From the NCBI GenBank assembly GCA_016617785.1, contig JADILM010000009.1:248001-312000 (forward strand): 64,000 bases of DNA, read 5' to 3'. This DNA comes from Sporobolomyces roseus (lineage: Eukaryota; Basidiomycota; Microbotryomycetes; Sporidiobolales; Sporidiobolaceae). Below the pieces are notes generated by a model. It searched no databases, was not told the origin of the DNA, and was given only the letters and a program-made list of their open reading frames with translations. Of this stretch, positions 13,038 through 25,449 are shown one piece after another. Every line of letters begins with the position of its first letter. The first letter of the stretch is position 1. The position numbers were made by a program, and so were the translations under genes.

Positions 13038-13138
13038 TTCTCACAAAAGCGAACAATGCGTTTTTGTCTTTCACTTCGCAAAACAAACTCGATCCTTTCG
13101 CTGCCAGAGTCGTCGTCGAAAGCACTTCTGTATCGATT

Positions 13139-15213
13139 TCAAGCATCACCTTCTGACGTTCCTAACATCTTTCGCTTTTCCCCAACGTTGACTCTCAGAT
13201 CCTCTAACCACTTCGCAAGCTCGGCACTCCTAATCCATCCCTCCAACTTCTCAACGTCCAAATCCCATTCCGCTGCGAATTGTTTCGTCAAACCTGGTGC
13301 GAGGTCGGGATCTTGGTTCATGAAGAAATAGACGGAAAGAATGAACTGTTTGATGTCCTCCTCCTTGCGTCCTGTCGCTGCACGTTCGAGACACTCCTCA
13401 AGTCTGAGATCGGTATCCATGATTCCCGAAGTACGACATTCCCTCGCATACCAGATTGGTGGATTCGAAGGATTCTTCGGGTAAGGAGGTTCAGATCTGT
13501 TGTAGTATCGGAAATGGTAGATAGCTTTGGGATAGGTGCGAGGTTGGAGGTCTTTCTGACAGAGCTGGAATTGTAGAGCGATCGAGAGAGGCGGGAGGGT
13601 AGGAGGCGTTGCCCAACCGTTGAGAGGTCGAGCTAAATCGACAAAGTACTTGCCACCAGTATATGTGGTGATCTCCTAGAGCCTTGTAATGTTGTCGCTG
13701 ACAGTCTGCTGAGCAATAGGGTGCTTTGCGGCCAATCTTGAGGCTATTTTCGCAAACAGATTCGATCGAAAGTCAGCACCAAGGGACAGGGAGAGAGATG
13801 GAGCGGCGTACCAGCGAGCGCAATACATGAAACTTCTACCACTCGAAACCAGCTCTTGTACTTCCTCGACCAACCTCTGACAGCAGAGACAAGCTTCTTT
13901 GCCTCGCGCTTCTCTCGCAATTTCGTACATAGTGTCCAATTCTTGATTCGCGACAGCTTCCTTGTTTCTTGATCCTTGTCGATAGATGTGCTTGAGCTCT
14001 TCAGTTCTCTCATTGACGGTGCTCTCTCCCATGTGAGTACGTCGAACGAGTAGAGGATCGAGCTTGATCGGAAGACGAGGCTTTTCGACTGTGACTCCAG
14101 AGCGATACGTCTTGTAACCCTATGATCGGTCAAAGAGAGCTTCACAGGAGCATTCGAGCGGAAAAGAAGAGATGGGACGAAGGAGCTGATGCAGAATGGA
14201 CATGAAGAATTGACCCAAGAAGAGATGTCGATCTAAACGGAACCGACGATTCAGCGAGTTCGTTGAGAGGGACCTCCAGCTTGGAACCGACCTACTGTTC
14301 TGAGTTTCGGTTTGTGCACATCTGACAGCACGATGTAGAGGCGGTCCAGTACTGTCTCGAGTAATGCCGTAACGTTTGTCGAAATCTTCCGAAATGACTG
14401 GATAGTACTCGTGCGAGTCGGGGAATGCCGAAGGTGTCTGTAAGATGTAGCGGAATAGGTGTAGAAGACCTTTTCCATTGTTGTGAGCGAGACTAGCTAT
14501 CGAGACATCGGGACAACTGCCGAACGTAGAAAGGTTGAAAAACCAAAGGTCAGCTATCACTCGTTTGAACAATCACGTAACCGACTGACAGAAGACGACA
14601 GTTATCGAAAACACCTCCAGTACAATCTACAGCATTATCGAATGCTTCTAGTACGTGGTTCTCTCGTTCCTCGTCCGTCAACCTCATCCAAACTTCCTCT
14701 ATATCGCCTCCCCTCTCGTGATCTTCGAGCATTATCTTCTTGAGATTCTTGAATAGCTTCGAAAGGTACGCTGCGACTGTATATGCATTCTCTAGTGAAG
14801 CTTCATCTGCGTGAGGAAGAGACAAGCGAAACGATCTTTATAGTCAGTGTTTCAGTGTTTCAAGCCCCCAACGATATCGATGATCTCTCCTGATCTCAGT
14901 AGGGAATGAAGGAAGCTCACCTAGCCATGAGAGATACCTTTCAGGGTCGTCAATCGCCATGATGCATCCGCTAGCCTTGTTCCTTTCCATAATCGGTTGC
15001 ATGACGAGTTCCTCCCCTACAGCGGAATAGCAAAGGGGTCAGGTATACCTTGATAAGATCAAGGAGGAGGTGAGAGTACATACAGACACGTGAAGAGACC
15101 AACTTCCTACAAGCTACCGGATCGAGACGAGCCTTTGAGAGGCAGAACGGGAGAGTTGGTGAAGCTGTAGGTTCGGCATTTGAGCGGTTCTTCTGATTGC
15201 GTTTTGATGCCAT
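13139..15213 (-). CDS. M2: transmembrane MYND-finger family protein, frameshifted (possible pseudogene)
   Basis: Second paralogue. Deduced exons (minus): 15084-15213, 14921-15016, 14590-14806, 14296-14516, 14146-14232, 13812-14088 and 13139-13743, about 543 aa if the frame were continuous. It keeps the family order: W-E-E junction split by intron 1, CPDVSIASL module, hydrophobic segment (FFMSILHQLL), the zinc finger (CLCC, 19 residues, CARC, 8 residues, YC-x3-C), and the C-terminal helices (AAEWDLDVEKLEGWI). Exon lengths match M1 and M3 (exon 4 is 221 nt as in M1). Near 13655-13658 the frame shifts by one base exactly where the last MYND Cys codon should be, and the downstream family sequence (GKYFVDLARP) continues in the other frame. 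It is either a real lesion or a sequence error. The boundary near 14089-14145 is the least certain. Confidence 0.65.
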
Positions 15214-15434
15214 CCGTAGCAGGTTGTGGGAGAGAGAGGAGAGAGGAGAGTCCAAAAGGGGAAAAGGTTTTGGAGACAAGGCGAAATTTGGGGAAAACAG
15301 GCTCGTGCATTCGCAACAATCGCTTATCGAGAAGTCTGATGGTAAGAGCCAATGTGAAGAGTCAAAGAAGAAAGGGTAATAGACACGTGCGAAGAGCGAG
15401 GCAGAACAAACTATTCGCAGATCGTCGTCGCTTT

Positions 15435-16834
15435 CTACGAGATCGGTAAATCCCTATGTTCTCTCTTCGTGTATTCCCACACGCTTCCTTTCTCCGGATG
15501 CAGGTTCTGTGATTCGACCACAAATCCTACTACATCAGTGATCTGCACGCGAATGAGAGTTGTAGTAGAAGTACTCGAGGACTCACCCCTTCATCAATCT
15601 CCCAACTAACCAACGCATCCAAAATCGCTTTCCCAACTTTCGGTTCAAGGGTTGCAACCCTCTCAGGATCGATGAAATCTCCTTGTCCGCCTTCTTTGGC
15701 TCGACCAGCGAACACGCAATGAACTGCTGATGCTTTGATTGGTAACGAGGGTGAAGCGATTGAAGCCAAGTGGAGTAAATGGGCAGTTTCCATCTGTGAA
15801 CTCGCAAGTGGGTCAGTTGAGATGTAGATGGGAGAGACGGGAGCGGACGTACTTCGAGGGAAGAACACTTGTCGTGCCTTGAGAGAAGGGTAGAGATAAA
15901 TTCATGGTTGTCATCTTGGAAATTCGGATCAATACGACCTTGACTCGAATCTGTATCGTTCCATCTCTCGATTGCGCACTCAGTTGATCGAACAGCAGAG
16001 TGAAACGCGAAGGATGAAACGTACAGAAACAATCTGAACTAGCATGCAACTCGATACTTCTCACCTCTGTTTCCTCATCACTCGCTTCCCTCTCCAACAC
16101 TCCCAGCAAATGTTTCTGTAACCCCTCATCCGCTTTGATAGGTTTCGAAATCAAATAAGGTTCATTCCCTTGTTTCGAGGAATGGAAATAATTGTAATTT
16201 GTCGAAATCGTCAAAGCTTGTCGAGGAACTCCTAGGGATCCTACTTTCAGCGAAGCGTCGAGAGATCCACACGATCCAAATCTAGATCGTTTTTTTTTTG
16301 TAGTTAGCTTCTGGAAGTGGGAGAAGGGAAGAGAAAGGGTAAATGTACCGAATAATTGCGAGTTCACCTTGTACAACGGCTCGAACTTCTCTTACAAAGA
16401 AATCCGTCATCGCTACACCTGTACACCACCAAAACTCTCTCAGTTTCATCGCCGGCTGAGTAAGAAGGAATGTAGCTTACCCATTCCAATAGCGATGAGA
16501 GAAACAGGAACTCCTTTGTATCGACCAGTGATTGTCGTATATCCTCGTTGACTCACTCGCTCGAAGGGTTCAGGCCATTCGTCGAGATGTTTTGCTACTC
16601 GATGCAGACGAGCTGGATCTCCAACTGTTAAGATCCTGTTGGCAGTTTGGCCGGGAGCGGTCGATACATGATAGGTTCGTCCTTGAGAATCGGTAGGCTA
16701 CAGCGCGGGAGGGATCAGTAGGGGGAGTCGCAGGTGGGAGGGAGAGAGGAGGAAGAAGGAGAGGGAAACGTGTGGGGGTAGAGAGAAAGGAGGAGAGAAC
16801 GAACAAAGTTGGCATTCGAGATCTTCTCGAGCAT
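15435..16834 (-). CDS. Uridine/nucleoside phosphorylase
   Basis: Cleaves uridine (or related nucleosides) with phosphate to base and ribose-1-phosphate in pyrimidine salvage; cytosolic. Seven exons (minus): 16805-16834, 16481-16697, 16349-16418, 16025-16281, 15853-15950, 15587-15793 and 15435-15542, about 328 aa. The N-terminal exon reads MLEKISNANF and joins PTDSQGRTYHVST, the family start; VGDPARL (phosphate-binding region), RFGSCGSL and METAHL (substrate/ribose-binding region) follow in order. The first intron (107 nt) uses a GTTCGT donor, the fourth boundary crosses a T-run, and the last intron is only 44 nt. No signal peptide. Choice between uridine and purine specificity is not certain, but the N-terminus is typical of fungal uridine phosphorylases. 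Confidence 0.88.
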
Positions 16835-17401
16835 CTTGTAGAATCAAAAGAGGGTCCAGAGCGAAGAAAAGAGTGAAAGGAAGGAAAGGAGGGAGAGAGA
16901 GAGAGAAGGGGAGATAGGGGCTACCTCGCTCTTCATCCTCTCTCTAGAACCACTCAGACCTGGAGTGTAGTCTCTTGTACGCTTGATAACAGTCAGTACA
17001 AAGCTAGAGAGCGTAAGGTCAGCTTCGCTCTTCTCCCTCTGAGATCTCCCTCTCTCTAATTTTGACATCTCTTGCTCTCCCTCAGCCACAACACTTGAAC
17101 ACTCAGAACACGCATCAACCCATTCAATCACCCTATCAAGGTCCTCCAAACACTCAATCAGACGCGTTCACATTCCATATCTCGCTCAAGAAACACAACA
17201 CAACATACTCAAACTTGCTCTCCTTCCTCAACTGAGCCTGTGGGCGCTCAAGCGTGTCCATTGTACTCACTTCAACCCTCTCTACTTTTCTCGTGAGTCC
17301 TCTTCGCTCCACCTCGAGCGACTTTGAATCTGTTGGCTGATATTTGCTCGATCGACCACTTTCTTCTCTTCTCATCAGTCTACTCCACTCGTTCACTCAA
17401 G
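16835..17401. promoter_or_regulatory. Divergent promoter between uridine phosphorylase and SLX4
   Basis: About 570 bases between two genes that point away from each other, so it should contain both promoters. It is strongly pyrimidine-rich on the strand leading to each gene near the starts, including a GA/CT microsatellite around 16890. Open frames on the minus strand here are helical-looking but cannot be joined convincingly (see rejected items). Confidence 0.5.
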
Positions 17402-20400
17402 ATGCACTCCGACTCAGACATTATCTATGATTCCGAACCCGAACGAATCGCATCCCAAATCACTTCGACTCGCTCCCATCTCCGTCGAACCTCAGACGAA
17501 CGACCTGGACTCAGCAGTGAAGATGTAGAAGGAGTGAGGCGTAAGAAAGGTGAACAAGAAGTATTGGTACTCGATAGTGATGGATCAGAGGATGACTCAC
17601 TCCCTAATCAACAAACAACAAAATCGAAATATTTCGTTTCGACTTCCACTTCTTCGACTACTGCTCAACCCAAATCACCCACGAAACGTAGACGAACTCG
17701 TTCTCCGCCTCCTCCAACTTTCGAAGGATGGCCATTCACGGGAGAAGTCAGAATCGGTTCTCGTTCACCTCCTCCTTCACAACAACAACGACAAAAGTCT
17801 CGTTCCCTTTCCTTTTCGACCACTTCCTCACCCAACGAGCCGACCCCAGTAGCTTCCACTTCGAGACCTTCTTCTTCGAGACGAAGAGATGAATCTTCAC
17901 CTTTCGTTAATGCACGAGATCTGCTCAATTCTCGTTCGACTCCAATCGACCCTGATTACTCTCAATCACCTCCCGAACCCGTCAAACCGAAGCGCTCAAC
18001 GAAGAGTGGACTCAAGGCGCAAGATTCGGCTAGTTCGGTGGAAATCATCGAGAGTTCCGTTCACAAAGGAAAGGGCAAGAAGGGCAAAGTGGTGGAAAAG
18101 GAAGAAGAAGAGTCGGACGATGATTTACCGGATCCTGCCAACTGGGTTAAGCAGTTCAGTATGAAGATGGATGGGGAGAAGGGGAAGGGGAAAGCGAAGG
18201 AAGACAGTGCGAGTCAGTCCGCGACAGCTGGAGGAGGAAAGAGAAAGAAACCTTGGGAAGTAATGGAGGCTAAAGCTGCTACTACGACGAAGAAACCTAC
18301 TCGAAAACCGGTCGTCAAGAAGAAAGTAGTCCAAGCGAAAAAGGAAGAAGAATCAGACTCGGAAGAATCAGATATCGAAATCGTTTCATCCCGATCGCGT
18401 TCCCGTTCCACCTCGTCTTCTTCAACAGCACTCAAACCCTCACCTTCCGGTCGAATCCCCCATTTCACCTCTACCACAACAAACAAGAAACCTTCCCTCA
18501 CCTCTCTCAAATCCGATCTGAAAGACTCCCTTCTCTTCAACGTACCCGCTCCACTCCTCCTTCCCTCCGACGACCGAATCAAATGTCTCTCCCACTGTCC
18601 CTTGTGCGCATTCTCTTCTTCCCACAAAGACCGACCCCGAACGACCGTCGATTCATGGGGAACGAAAGCGCTCTCTACACGTTCGAACCATCTTCGACTC
18701 TGTGCGAAATCACACGATTACACTTCGGAAACAGTCTCGCACCTCGTCAATCAACAGATCCTTCTCTTAGCTAAAGAAAGTGAGTCAAAGAGGTTGGAGA
18801 AGGAATTGGGGAAAAGTTTGTTTGATCGAGCGATTGGGAGGGGAGAGGGAACTAGTGGGAAAGAAGTTAGTGTAGTTGGAGTTGAAGGGGAGGGGGATTG
18901 GGGAAGTGTACAGGAGGAAGTGGATGCTTGGAGGAAGAAGGGGAAGAGAGGTGGGATCGAGGATAGGTTGAGGAGGGTCGCGAGGGAGATTAGGTTGGAA
19001 TTGGAGGATATGGAAGTGATGAACAGGGAAGAGAGAGGGAAGAAAGAGGAGGAGGAAGAAAGGGAGGAGGGATTGGAGATGCCGAGAGCTACGGGAAGGT
19101 TGAGACCCGAGACAGAGGAGGATAGGAACGAGGTCTCGAGGAGAGCGAAAGAGTTGTTGGAATTGGCGAAAGGGACGGGATTGACTCAAGCTCCGACACC
19201 GGTCATGGTACTCGATGATTCTTCGACGGATGTCGGCAAGATCAGCTCGATCGAGGAAGACGACGATCTGCTACCTCCTCCAGCTACTCAAACTTTCGAA
19301 CCTTCAACTTTGGCCAACCGATGCCGACATGATGGAGCGATCAATATCGTTCGACCTCTCGCGTCTTCACCTGATTCGAAAGGAAAGGGGAAGAGAGCGA
19401 GATCGAGGTCCCCGATCCCAGAATTGGATCTCGCTTTCTCGAGTGACGAGGAGAACTTGATTCCGAGGAATACGAGTTTGTGGAAAGCGAATGCAGGAAT
19501 CGATGAGGATAGCTTGAAACGCGTTGTTGTGAGTTTCACGTACTTTTCTCATCTCGACTTTTGATTGAGAGGATTGACAAGCTAACTCTTTCCTAGCATT
19601 CTCATTCTCGCCCTTCTGGCTCACCCTCACCACCACTTCGTTCTTCATCACCTTTCATCTCCCCCTCGACCGCACTCCATCCACTCTCGACGCTCACTCT
19701 CTCGTCTGCTTCTTCTTCGACTTCTTCCCTCCCCGATCCTTCAACATGGATGCAAATCGGTAGCTCAAGAAACCTGGCCACCTCTCGTCGAAACAGTCCA
19801 TCACCGACGAGAAGGAAGGGAAAGGGAAAGGGAGTGATCGAGGAAGGAGTAAAGAGGCTTGGTTTAGAAGAACCTCGCAGTGAGGTTGGAGGTTTGAGTG
19901 ATGGAATGGAGTGTATGGACGAGGGAGAGGACGCTTGGGAGTACGGAGGAGCAGGAGTGATGATAGGAGGAGCGAGGGAAGGAGAGGGAAAGGGTAGAGA
20001 GGGAGAAGTCGAATCGAGTGAGGAAGAGTCACTTGTCAACCTTTTAGCAAGAACACCAACGAAATCAAAACGCAAAAACAAGAAAACCTCATCACCTGAA
20101 ATCACCGTCTCGAAACCCTCTTCGACTCGTCGACGGATTTCCCCTTCCTCCCCTGCCGCCTCTTCAGCTTCCGATTCCTCCCTCCCTGCTCCTCCTTCGA
20201 AGCCGGCAAAGAAACGCGGCGATCCTCCATCTATGCCGACCTACTCTTCGCTTCCCCTCACGACTCTCCAGAAAGAAGTACAAAAGTATGGATTCCGACC
20301 TTCGAAAGAGAAATCTGTCCTCGTTGGTCAATTGAAGGATGTATGGAGAGCTATGAACAAGGATAAAGTCGAAGCTTGGGAGAGGGGTGAAGAGGTCGTG

Positions 20401-20860
20401 AAGAAGACGAGGAAGAAGAAAGTCGTCGAGGAGAAAGAGGGGGGCGAGGCGAAGAAGACGAAAGGGAGGCGGAAGAGGGGAGTAGTTGTCGAGGAGGAAG
20501 TAGAAGAGGAGCCAGGAGAGACGAGAACTGTCGGGGAGAGGTTGAGGGAACTTATTGTCAACGACAAAGAACTCTACTGTCGAATCTTGCGTTACGAGGT
20601 GAGCCTTCCCTTGCTCTCTCATTCGCGTGTTACTGATTCTCTTCTGCTATCGTAGCCTATTCACATCGACGAATTCGTCTTACTCGCTGCGAACAATAAC
20701 GTCAAAGTCGCTCGAATGCTCTTGATTCGCTGTCTCGATGAACAAGCGAGTTCTCTCTCCTTTCTCCACTCTATATCCTCTGCTCACCTCACACCGCGTA
20801 TAGTCTATCACGTTCTATCAAGAAGATCCGACGAATGGACAGCGAAAACGACACCGCTAA
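17402..20860 (+). CDS. SLX4: Structure-specific endonuclease scaffold SLX4
   Basis: Nuclear scaffold that activates SLX1 and helps resolve branched DNA. Four exons (17402-19528, 19597-20598, 20656-20745, 20804-20860), about 1091 aa, all joined between codons. The first 700 residues are mostly disordered Ser/Arg/Lys/Glu-rich sequence. A C2HC-type finger lies near residues 395-440 (CPLC ... HLRLC). The C-terminal SLX4 domain (about residues 920-1091) carries LQKEVQKYGFRPSKEK, then ELYCRILRYEPIHIDEF and LLIRCLDEQ. The last intron (20746-20803) has a GC-AG border; using it gives the tail SITFYQEDPTNG and a stop, which resembles the short ITF end of the family, whereas reading on gives an unrelated hydrophobic tail. 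SLX4 proteins are poorly conserved, but the C-terminal domain supports the call. Confidence 0.85.
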
Positions 20861-21226
20861 ACTCTCCACCCTCTTCATTCGCTCTCCTTTCTCCTCGCAA
20901 TCTTGTACAAGATTCATTCCCGTTTCTTCGTTATCGTATCCTCGCAGTATTCTCTCTCTCTCTCGTATCAATCTTTGTTGCCGCTGTTCTTACCACACAG
21001 TTATTGTAATCGCACAGTTTCGTTTCTTCACCGTTTCATCTCACCCGTGCGCTAGAGATTCATCGTCTCGCTGATCTTGGTCGTCTGCTGGTGCTCGGTG
21101 CGAGGCTGACCCGACCTATCCGCTATCCGCGGAGTCCGACGGAAATTCCCTGCGTTTCCAACTCCCGTTTCTCTTCTCTCTTTCCCTTCCTCCTCCTCCT
21201 TCCCTTCACCCACTTTTCATCCAAAC
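20861..21226 (+). other. Intergenic: SLX4 3' end and M3 promoter
   Basis: About 370 bases between same-strand genes. The last 80 bases are CT-rich, typical of a leader. An open frame across 20716-21009 is the unspliced tail of SLX4, not a separate gene. Confidence 0.45.
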
Positions 21227-23222
21227 ATGCCAACTCTACGACGAAAACGTCCCGTTCGCCAACGCAAAGCACCCCCTTCGAATCCCTCTAATCTCGACTG
21301 AACGCTTCGTCTGCTTGTTCTGACCCACCGTTCACTCCGCAAGAAGCGATAGAAGACCCAATCGGATGTAGAAAACAGGTATCTGCAGACGTTTGTGAGT
21401 CTTTTGTGCTCAAACCCGTACTTTCGCAATCGGAATCATTTGCTGAAGTATCACCATTCCGTCGCAGGGGAGGAACGATTCGTAGTTCCCTACATGAAGC
21501 TTCTATATGATCCGAATGAACCTCCAGCCGTCACCTCGGACGGTCGAGACTGGTCGTTCTGGCTCGGTGAGCACCTTACATTGGTTCTGTTTTTCACACA
21601 GACATCCTTATCACGGCTTTTTGTCCACCTTCGCAGAGCAGGAGGAAATGAGCCTGTATTGCTCCTTCTCCGAAGGTCGCGGAGCGGCTAGACTACACTT
21701 ACGAATCAAAGAGCTGGTCATGTCCGGAGGGGGATGGGCTGTCGAGAGGACGTGGCGAGCTTCCTCGCCCGAAGCACGCTCAAATACAGTCATCGATGCT
21801 TTGGATTGGGCATCAGAACAATTTGGCTCAATCGGAGTCGCAATGCGATGGCTGTGCGTCTCTTACTTTGGTCAAAATCGAAGACGATGACTGATCTCTG
21901 CGACAGAGCGCCCGATATAACCGTCCAATCCATGGCTCAGAACGACGGCATCGGCTTCTTACGACTCCTTCGCTACGTCGCTCGTTCGGGAATCACCTTC
22001 AACGGAAAAGACTATCATTCTGTCGTAAGCTCTGAATTTGACCGTTACTATGGGATAGACAGAAGCGTTTCAGGCGATGGCATTCCCTGCGATCGTGCAT
22101 ATCGACATTACCAGATGAAGGCCGAGATCAGTAAGGAGCTCTACCTTGACTTGACTGAGCTCACTGCGACAATTTGCTGACTTGCGAGCTCAATAGGGCG
22201 CAATCGTTTCATCGGATACTTCGCGATCTTCATTGTATCACAGCTCCTCAATATTGTACTTGTCTCATTCTCCTGCTTCGTGGGCGCCGGTGCTTACTAT
22301 GTCTTCCACAGGACTCGAATGGGCTGGACTCGATTTCTCGCATCGCACCCAGCAAGCCTCAATTGGATTCTAAAGATGAGAAGTGGTCGATCAGGTCGTC
22401 GGTACAAGAACAAGGTAGTGAGGATATGATGAAGATTGCAATCGCGCACATGTCAGAGTCCGCAGCTCGTCGATATTCGAACCTTACCGAGACAAAGACG
22501 AAAGACGACGGTGAAATAGAGGTTTGGGCGTGCGAAGCTTGCAAGAGGGCAATTGAGCAGATCCCTGCAAGTGAACAAGCAGCATTATTGTGGTGCAGTG
22601 CTTGGCAAGTCCAGTCATTCGCTCTCCTATTACCAGAAATGAGCCGAGACGCTAATCTTTGTCCTCTCTATAGTAAGAAGCTGGATAGAGATATAGCATA
22701 CTGCTCTCAAGGTTGTCAACGTCTCGATTGGGAGGACGGTCATTCGAGAGTCTGCGGGAAGCTCTGCACCGACATAAACCTCGACTTTGGAAAGAACTTG
22801 CCTTACCGACACCACTCTTCTGGCATCTCTTCGTCAAACTGTCCCCAAACTGTCCCGCTCGTAACGCTTACATGTTTCGCCGACAAAAGGACTTTCCCGA
22901 AGAAATCAAGCATCTCATCAACTTCCAACCCAGACTGACGTTCGAGGCGAAGCAAGTTCGCGAAGAAGACAATCATCGAATCAACCAGCTCCTTCAGACA
23001 GCAATGAGTACGCGAGACCACGACAGCATTCGCCTATTCGTCTGCAGTTCAGTCCTCGCAAGCGACGTACCGATCAACGAGGACGAATGGAGACAAGCGG
23101 TAGCAGAACAAGTTTCGGAAGAATGGGAACTGGAGTACGATCTAGCTTACGGTTGGCTTGATGCTGAGGATATCTCGAAGACGGTGGAAGCAGGCAAGGA
23201 GGGAGAGGAGGGAACTGCATAA
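21227..23222 (+). pseudogene. M3: transmembrane MYND-finger family member with two frameshifts
   Basis: Third paralogue. Exons 21227-21394, 21468-21566, 21637-21853, 21907-22130, 22197-22255, 22312-22604 and 22674-23222 match M1/M2 in position and nearly in length (99, 217, 224 and 59 nt). It keeps the W-E-E junction, PDITVQSMAQ module, a hydrophobic segment (GYFAIFIVSQLLNI), the finger (CEAC, 17 residues, CSAC, 8 residues, YC-x3-C, DGHSRVC) and the C-terminal helices. Two breaks: the ATG frame (MPTLRRKRP) stops at a TGA near 21299 while the family sequence resumes one base out of frame; and near 22791-22793, in an A run, the frame shifts again between FGK and the LALPTPLFWHL segment. The finger intron 22605-22673 starts with GC. 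Two lesions make a decaying copy more likely than two sequencing errors. Confidence 0.65.
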
Positions 23223-23687
23223 ACGCTATCTTTCTTTTATATTTCTCCTGTAGACTTTGTTATTCTTTCTCTGCGTGTGTTCCTTATTTTCTGATATCGT
23301 CATCAGTGATCCGTCTGCCAGCTATGTCGCGAAGTTTACGTCGCTAGACTGACCCGTTTGACGTTGCGAAAAACGAGATTTCAACGAGAATATTCTCTGC
23401 ACTCTTCGATAGCGCGCTCTACGGAACATCAGACAATGCTCAAATGCTGACTGTCGAAGGGTTCCGAAGTCGAGCGAGGAGGTCGACTGCCTCTCCTTAG
23501 CATCTTGCGATTTTTCCTTGACTTCGACCATCAACTAGAACGTCTCGCAGGCCAGCTGGAACCATAGAGAACATCGAAAGACTCCTCTCGAACCCACAAG
23601 AAGCCATTCCCATCCCTCCACAGCTCTCATTCATCTTCACTTCATCTTCATCTCCCCTCAGTAATCTCTCCCTCGTCTCACCTCAAG
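23223..23687 (+). other. Intergenic between M3 and the F-box-like gene
   Basis: About 465 bases, same-strand neighbours. It should hold M3 3' sequence and the next promoter, with a CT-rich leader in the last 80 bases. No further feature seen. Confidence 0.4.
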
Positions 23688-25150
23688 ATGGCTGAATTAG
23701 ACCTGCAGTCACTTCGAATCAGGTATGTGCATCTTCTGAACCTGCGAGAATGTAGTCAACTAACGATGAGGAGTTGTACAGCTCCCCTCCTCCGATTTCC
23801 TCTCTTCACGCAATACCAGAACTCGTCTCTCAAATCTTCGAATACATCCCAATGCACCCATCTGCCACTCGTCAACGTATCCTCGCTCGACTTTGCCTCG
23901 TCAACCGTTTCTTCCTCGAAATCGCTCGACCTCTCCTTTACTCCTCAGAAATTCGTCTCTACCTCGGCACTCCCTTCGACAAGTCACCACGTTATCAGCA
24001 TCTCACCCGAACACTCACAGAGGAACCTCACTTGGCAAAGTATGTCAAGAAGATGAAGGTTGCTACGGCAGGAGCAAAAAAGGTGGACTGGATAGCGGTC
24101 GCATACATTCTGTCACACGTCGAATTGGATGAATTCAAGATTGTGGGACCAAACGACGAAGAGGAACAACTCACCATCGCGAAGATGGTCGTGAAACATC
24201 AACCCGGACTCAAAAAACTCTCTCTTCCCGAGGCAACAATGGACCAAACCGTTTTCGGAGTGCTCTTCCCAGGATTGCCCAATCTCAAAGAGTTCCGAGG
24301 TCGAATCTGGTTCGACATGTTTGGCGCGATGGAGGACCTGACCCCTGCGATCTCTCCCGCTTTCCATCTCGATCGCCTCGTCCTCGGATGGGGACCTCAG
24401 CAGGAGGCATTCGATTACGCTACTTCGACCTCCGTCACTTCCCTTCGACATCTCACAGTCACGATGAACGACTGGAGATGCGTTCACGACCTTTCCTTCC
24501 TCAACAACCTCGAATCCGTCGTTTTCGTGATCAACTCGTCAGGAGGTCTAGGATTCCCTCCTCCCCACACTGAATCTTTCACTCGCGCTATAGAATCCAC
24601 TCGCATCCTCCCTCGTCTCCGATCCATCTCGTTCCAAGGTAACCTCGACTGGCCTCGAATCCCAGCTCTCGCCCCTCGAATCATGGCAGCCTTTGCACCT
24701 ACTCTCGAAGCGATCTCATTCGGCAGTTGTTCCTCCTTCGAATTGCCTTGGGAAACCTTCTTCCGTAACCTCTCGACCACTCATCCTCGTCTACGCCGAA
24801 TCGAGATCGATGGAGGAATCGCAGCGGAAAGTGAGGGGCCGTACTCGAATGACCAACTTTGTCTGACTTGGTTCACCGATTTGAGATGGGTCGGGGGTTC
24901 AAACCTCGATCGAGTTCTACACCAAACCCGATCACATCCCACTCTCGACATCATCCACTCTCATCCTTTGGAAGTCGTATTCGTCGGTCCTCCTACTAAA
25001 CAATATAGGAATTTTGTGGGTCCAGAACTCGATCCGAGAGGGGAGGAGATGGACTCGGAGGATGAGTTCGGAAGAGCTGTGGTTGCGCAAGGGGAAGAGG
25101 AGTGGGACGGGCAGCATCCGAGCGATCGGGACGAGATTTATACTTTGTAG
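23688..25150 (+). CDS. F-box/LRR-like protein
   Basis: Two exons (23688-23722 and 23782-25150), about 467 aa. After a short start (MAELDLQSLRIS) an F-box-like segment runs from LHAIPELVSQIFEYIP through LARLCLVNRFFLEIARPLLY. Irregular leucine-rich strands follow (for example LKKLSLPEA, LKEFRG, LRHLTVTM, LRSISFQG) over residues ~90-400, then an acidic tail. Such proteins usually link a target to an SCF ubiquitin ligase through Skp1; that role is inferred. Basidiomycetes have many genes of this type. It is not obviously a member of the split-F-box F family at 39-47 kb: it lacks the SCSAISMVNK motif and the WLED end. Confidence 0.75.
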
Positions 25151-25449
25151 CTTTACTTATTCCTCGTATCTCACATCTTCAGCAAACAACAACCCCATTT
25201 TGCAGACAATGACAGATCCGTTCCCAGTAAGACAGAGAAAGAAAGGAGCACAGATGGACAGAGAGGAGAGGAAAACGAAGATGGGATATGAAGCGAGAGC
25301 AAGAGAATATCGAAATTAGAGTGAATATAGTCAAGGAACAGATGGAGATATGAAGAACGTCTAGTGATATAGTATGATAGTAGTGATAGGAATGGAGAGA
25401 CAGCGAACAACGAGAATGAGACCAGGTATTTTAGAAAAAGCGACAAAAT
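25151..25449. other. Convergent 3' ends
   Basis: About 300 bases between the F-box-like gene and the PX gene, which end towards each other. Both terminators should lie here. The stretch is A/G-rich on the plus strand; nothing specific is recognisable. Confidence 0.4.

Noticed and set aside
12799..13149. Longer N-terminal frame of the Lnt-like protein starting at 13149
   Set aside because: It is open only because a 53 nt intron is read through. Splicing supports the other frame, starting at 13037.
16844..17396. Two minus-strand open frames upstream of uridine phosphorylase with a helical, acidic look (EDLDRVIEWVDAC)
   Set aside because: They cannot be joined by a convincing splice in the right phase, lie in the divergent promoter, and arise from reading a CT-rich leader backwards. 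I could not support a gene.
20716..21009. Hydrophobic C-terminal extension of SLX4 if the last intron is not removed
   Set aside because: Splicing a GC-AG intron gives a short ITF-type end as in the family; the extension is unrelated low-complexity sequence.
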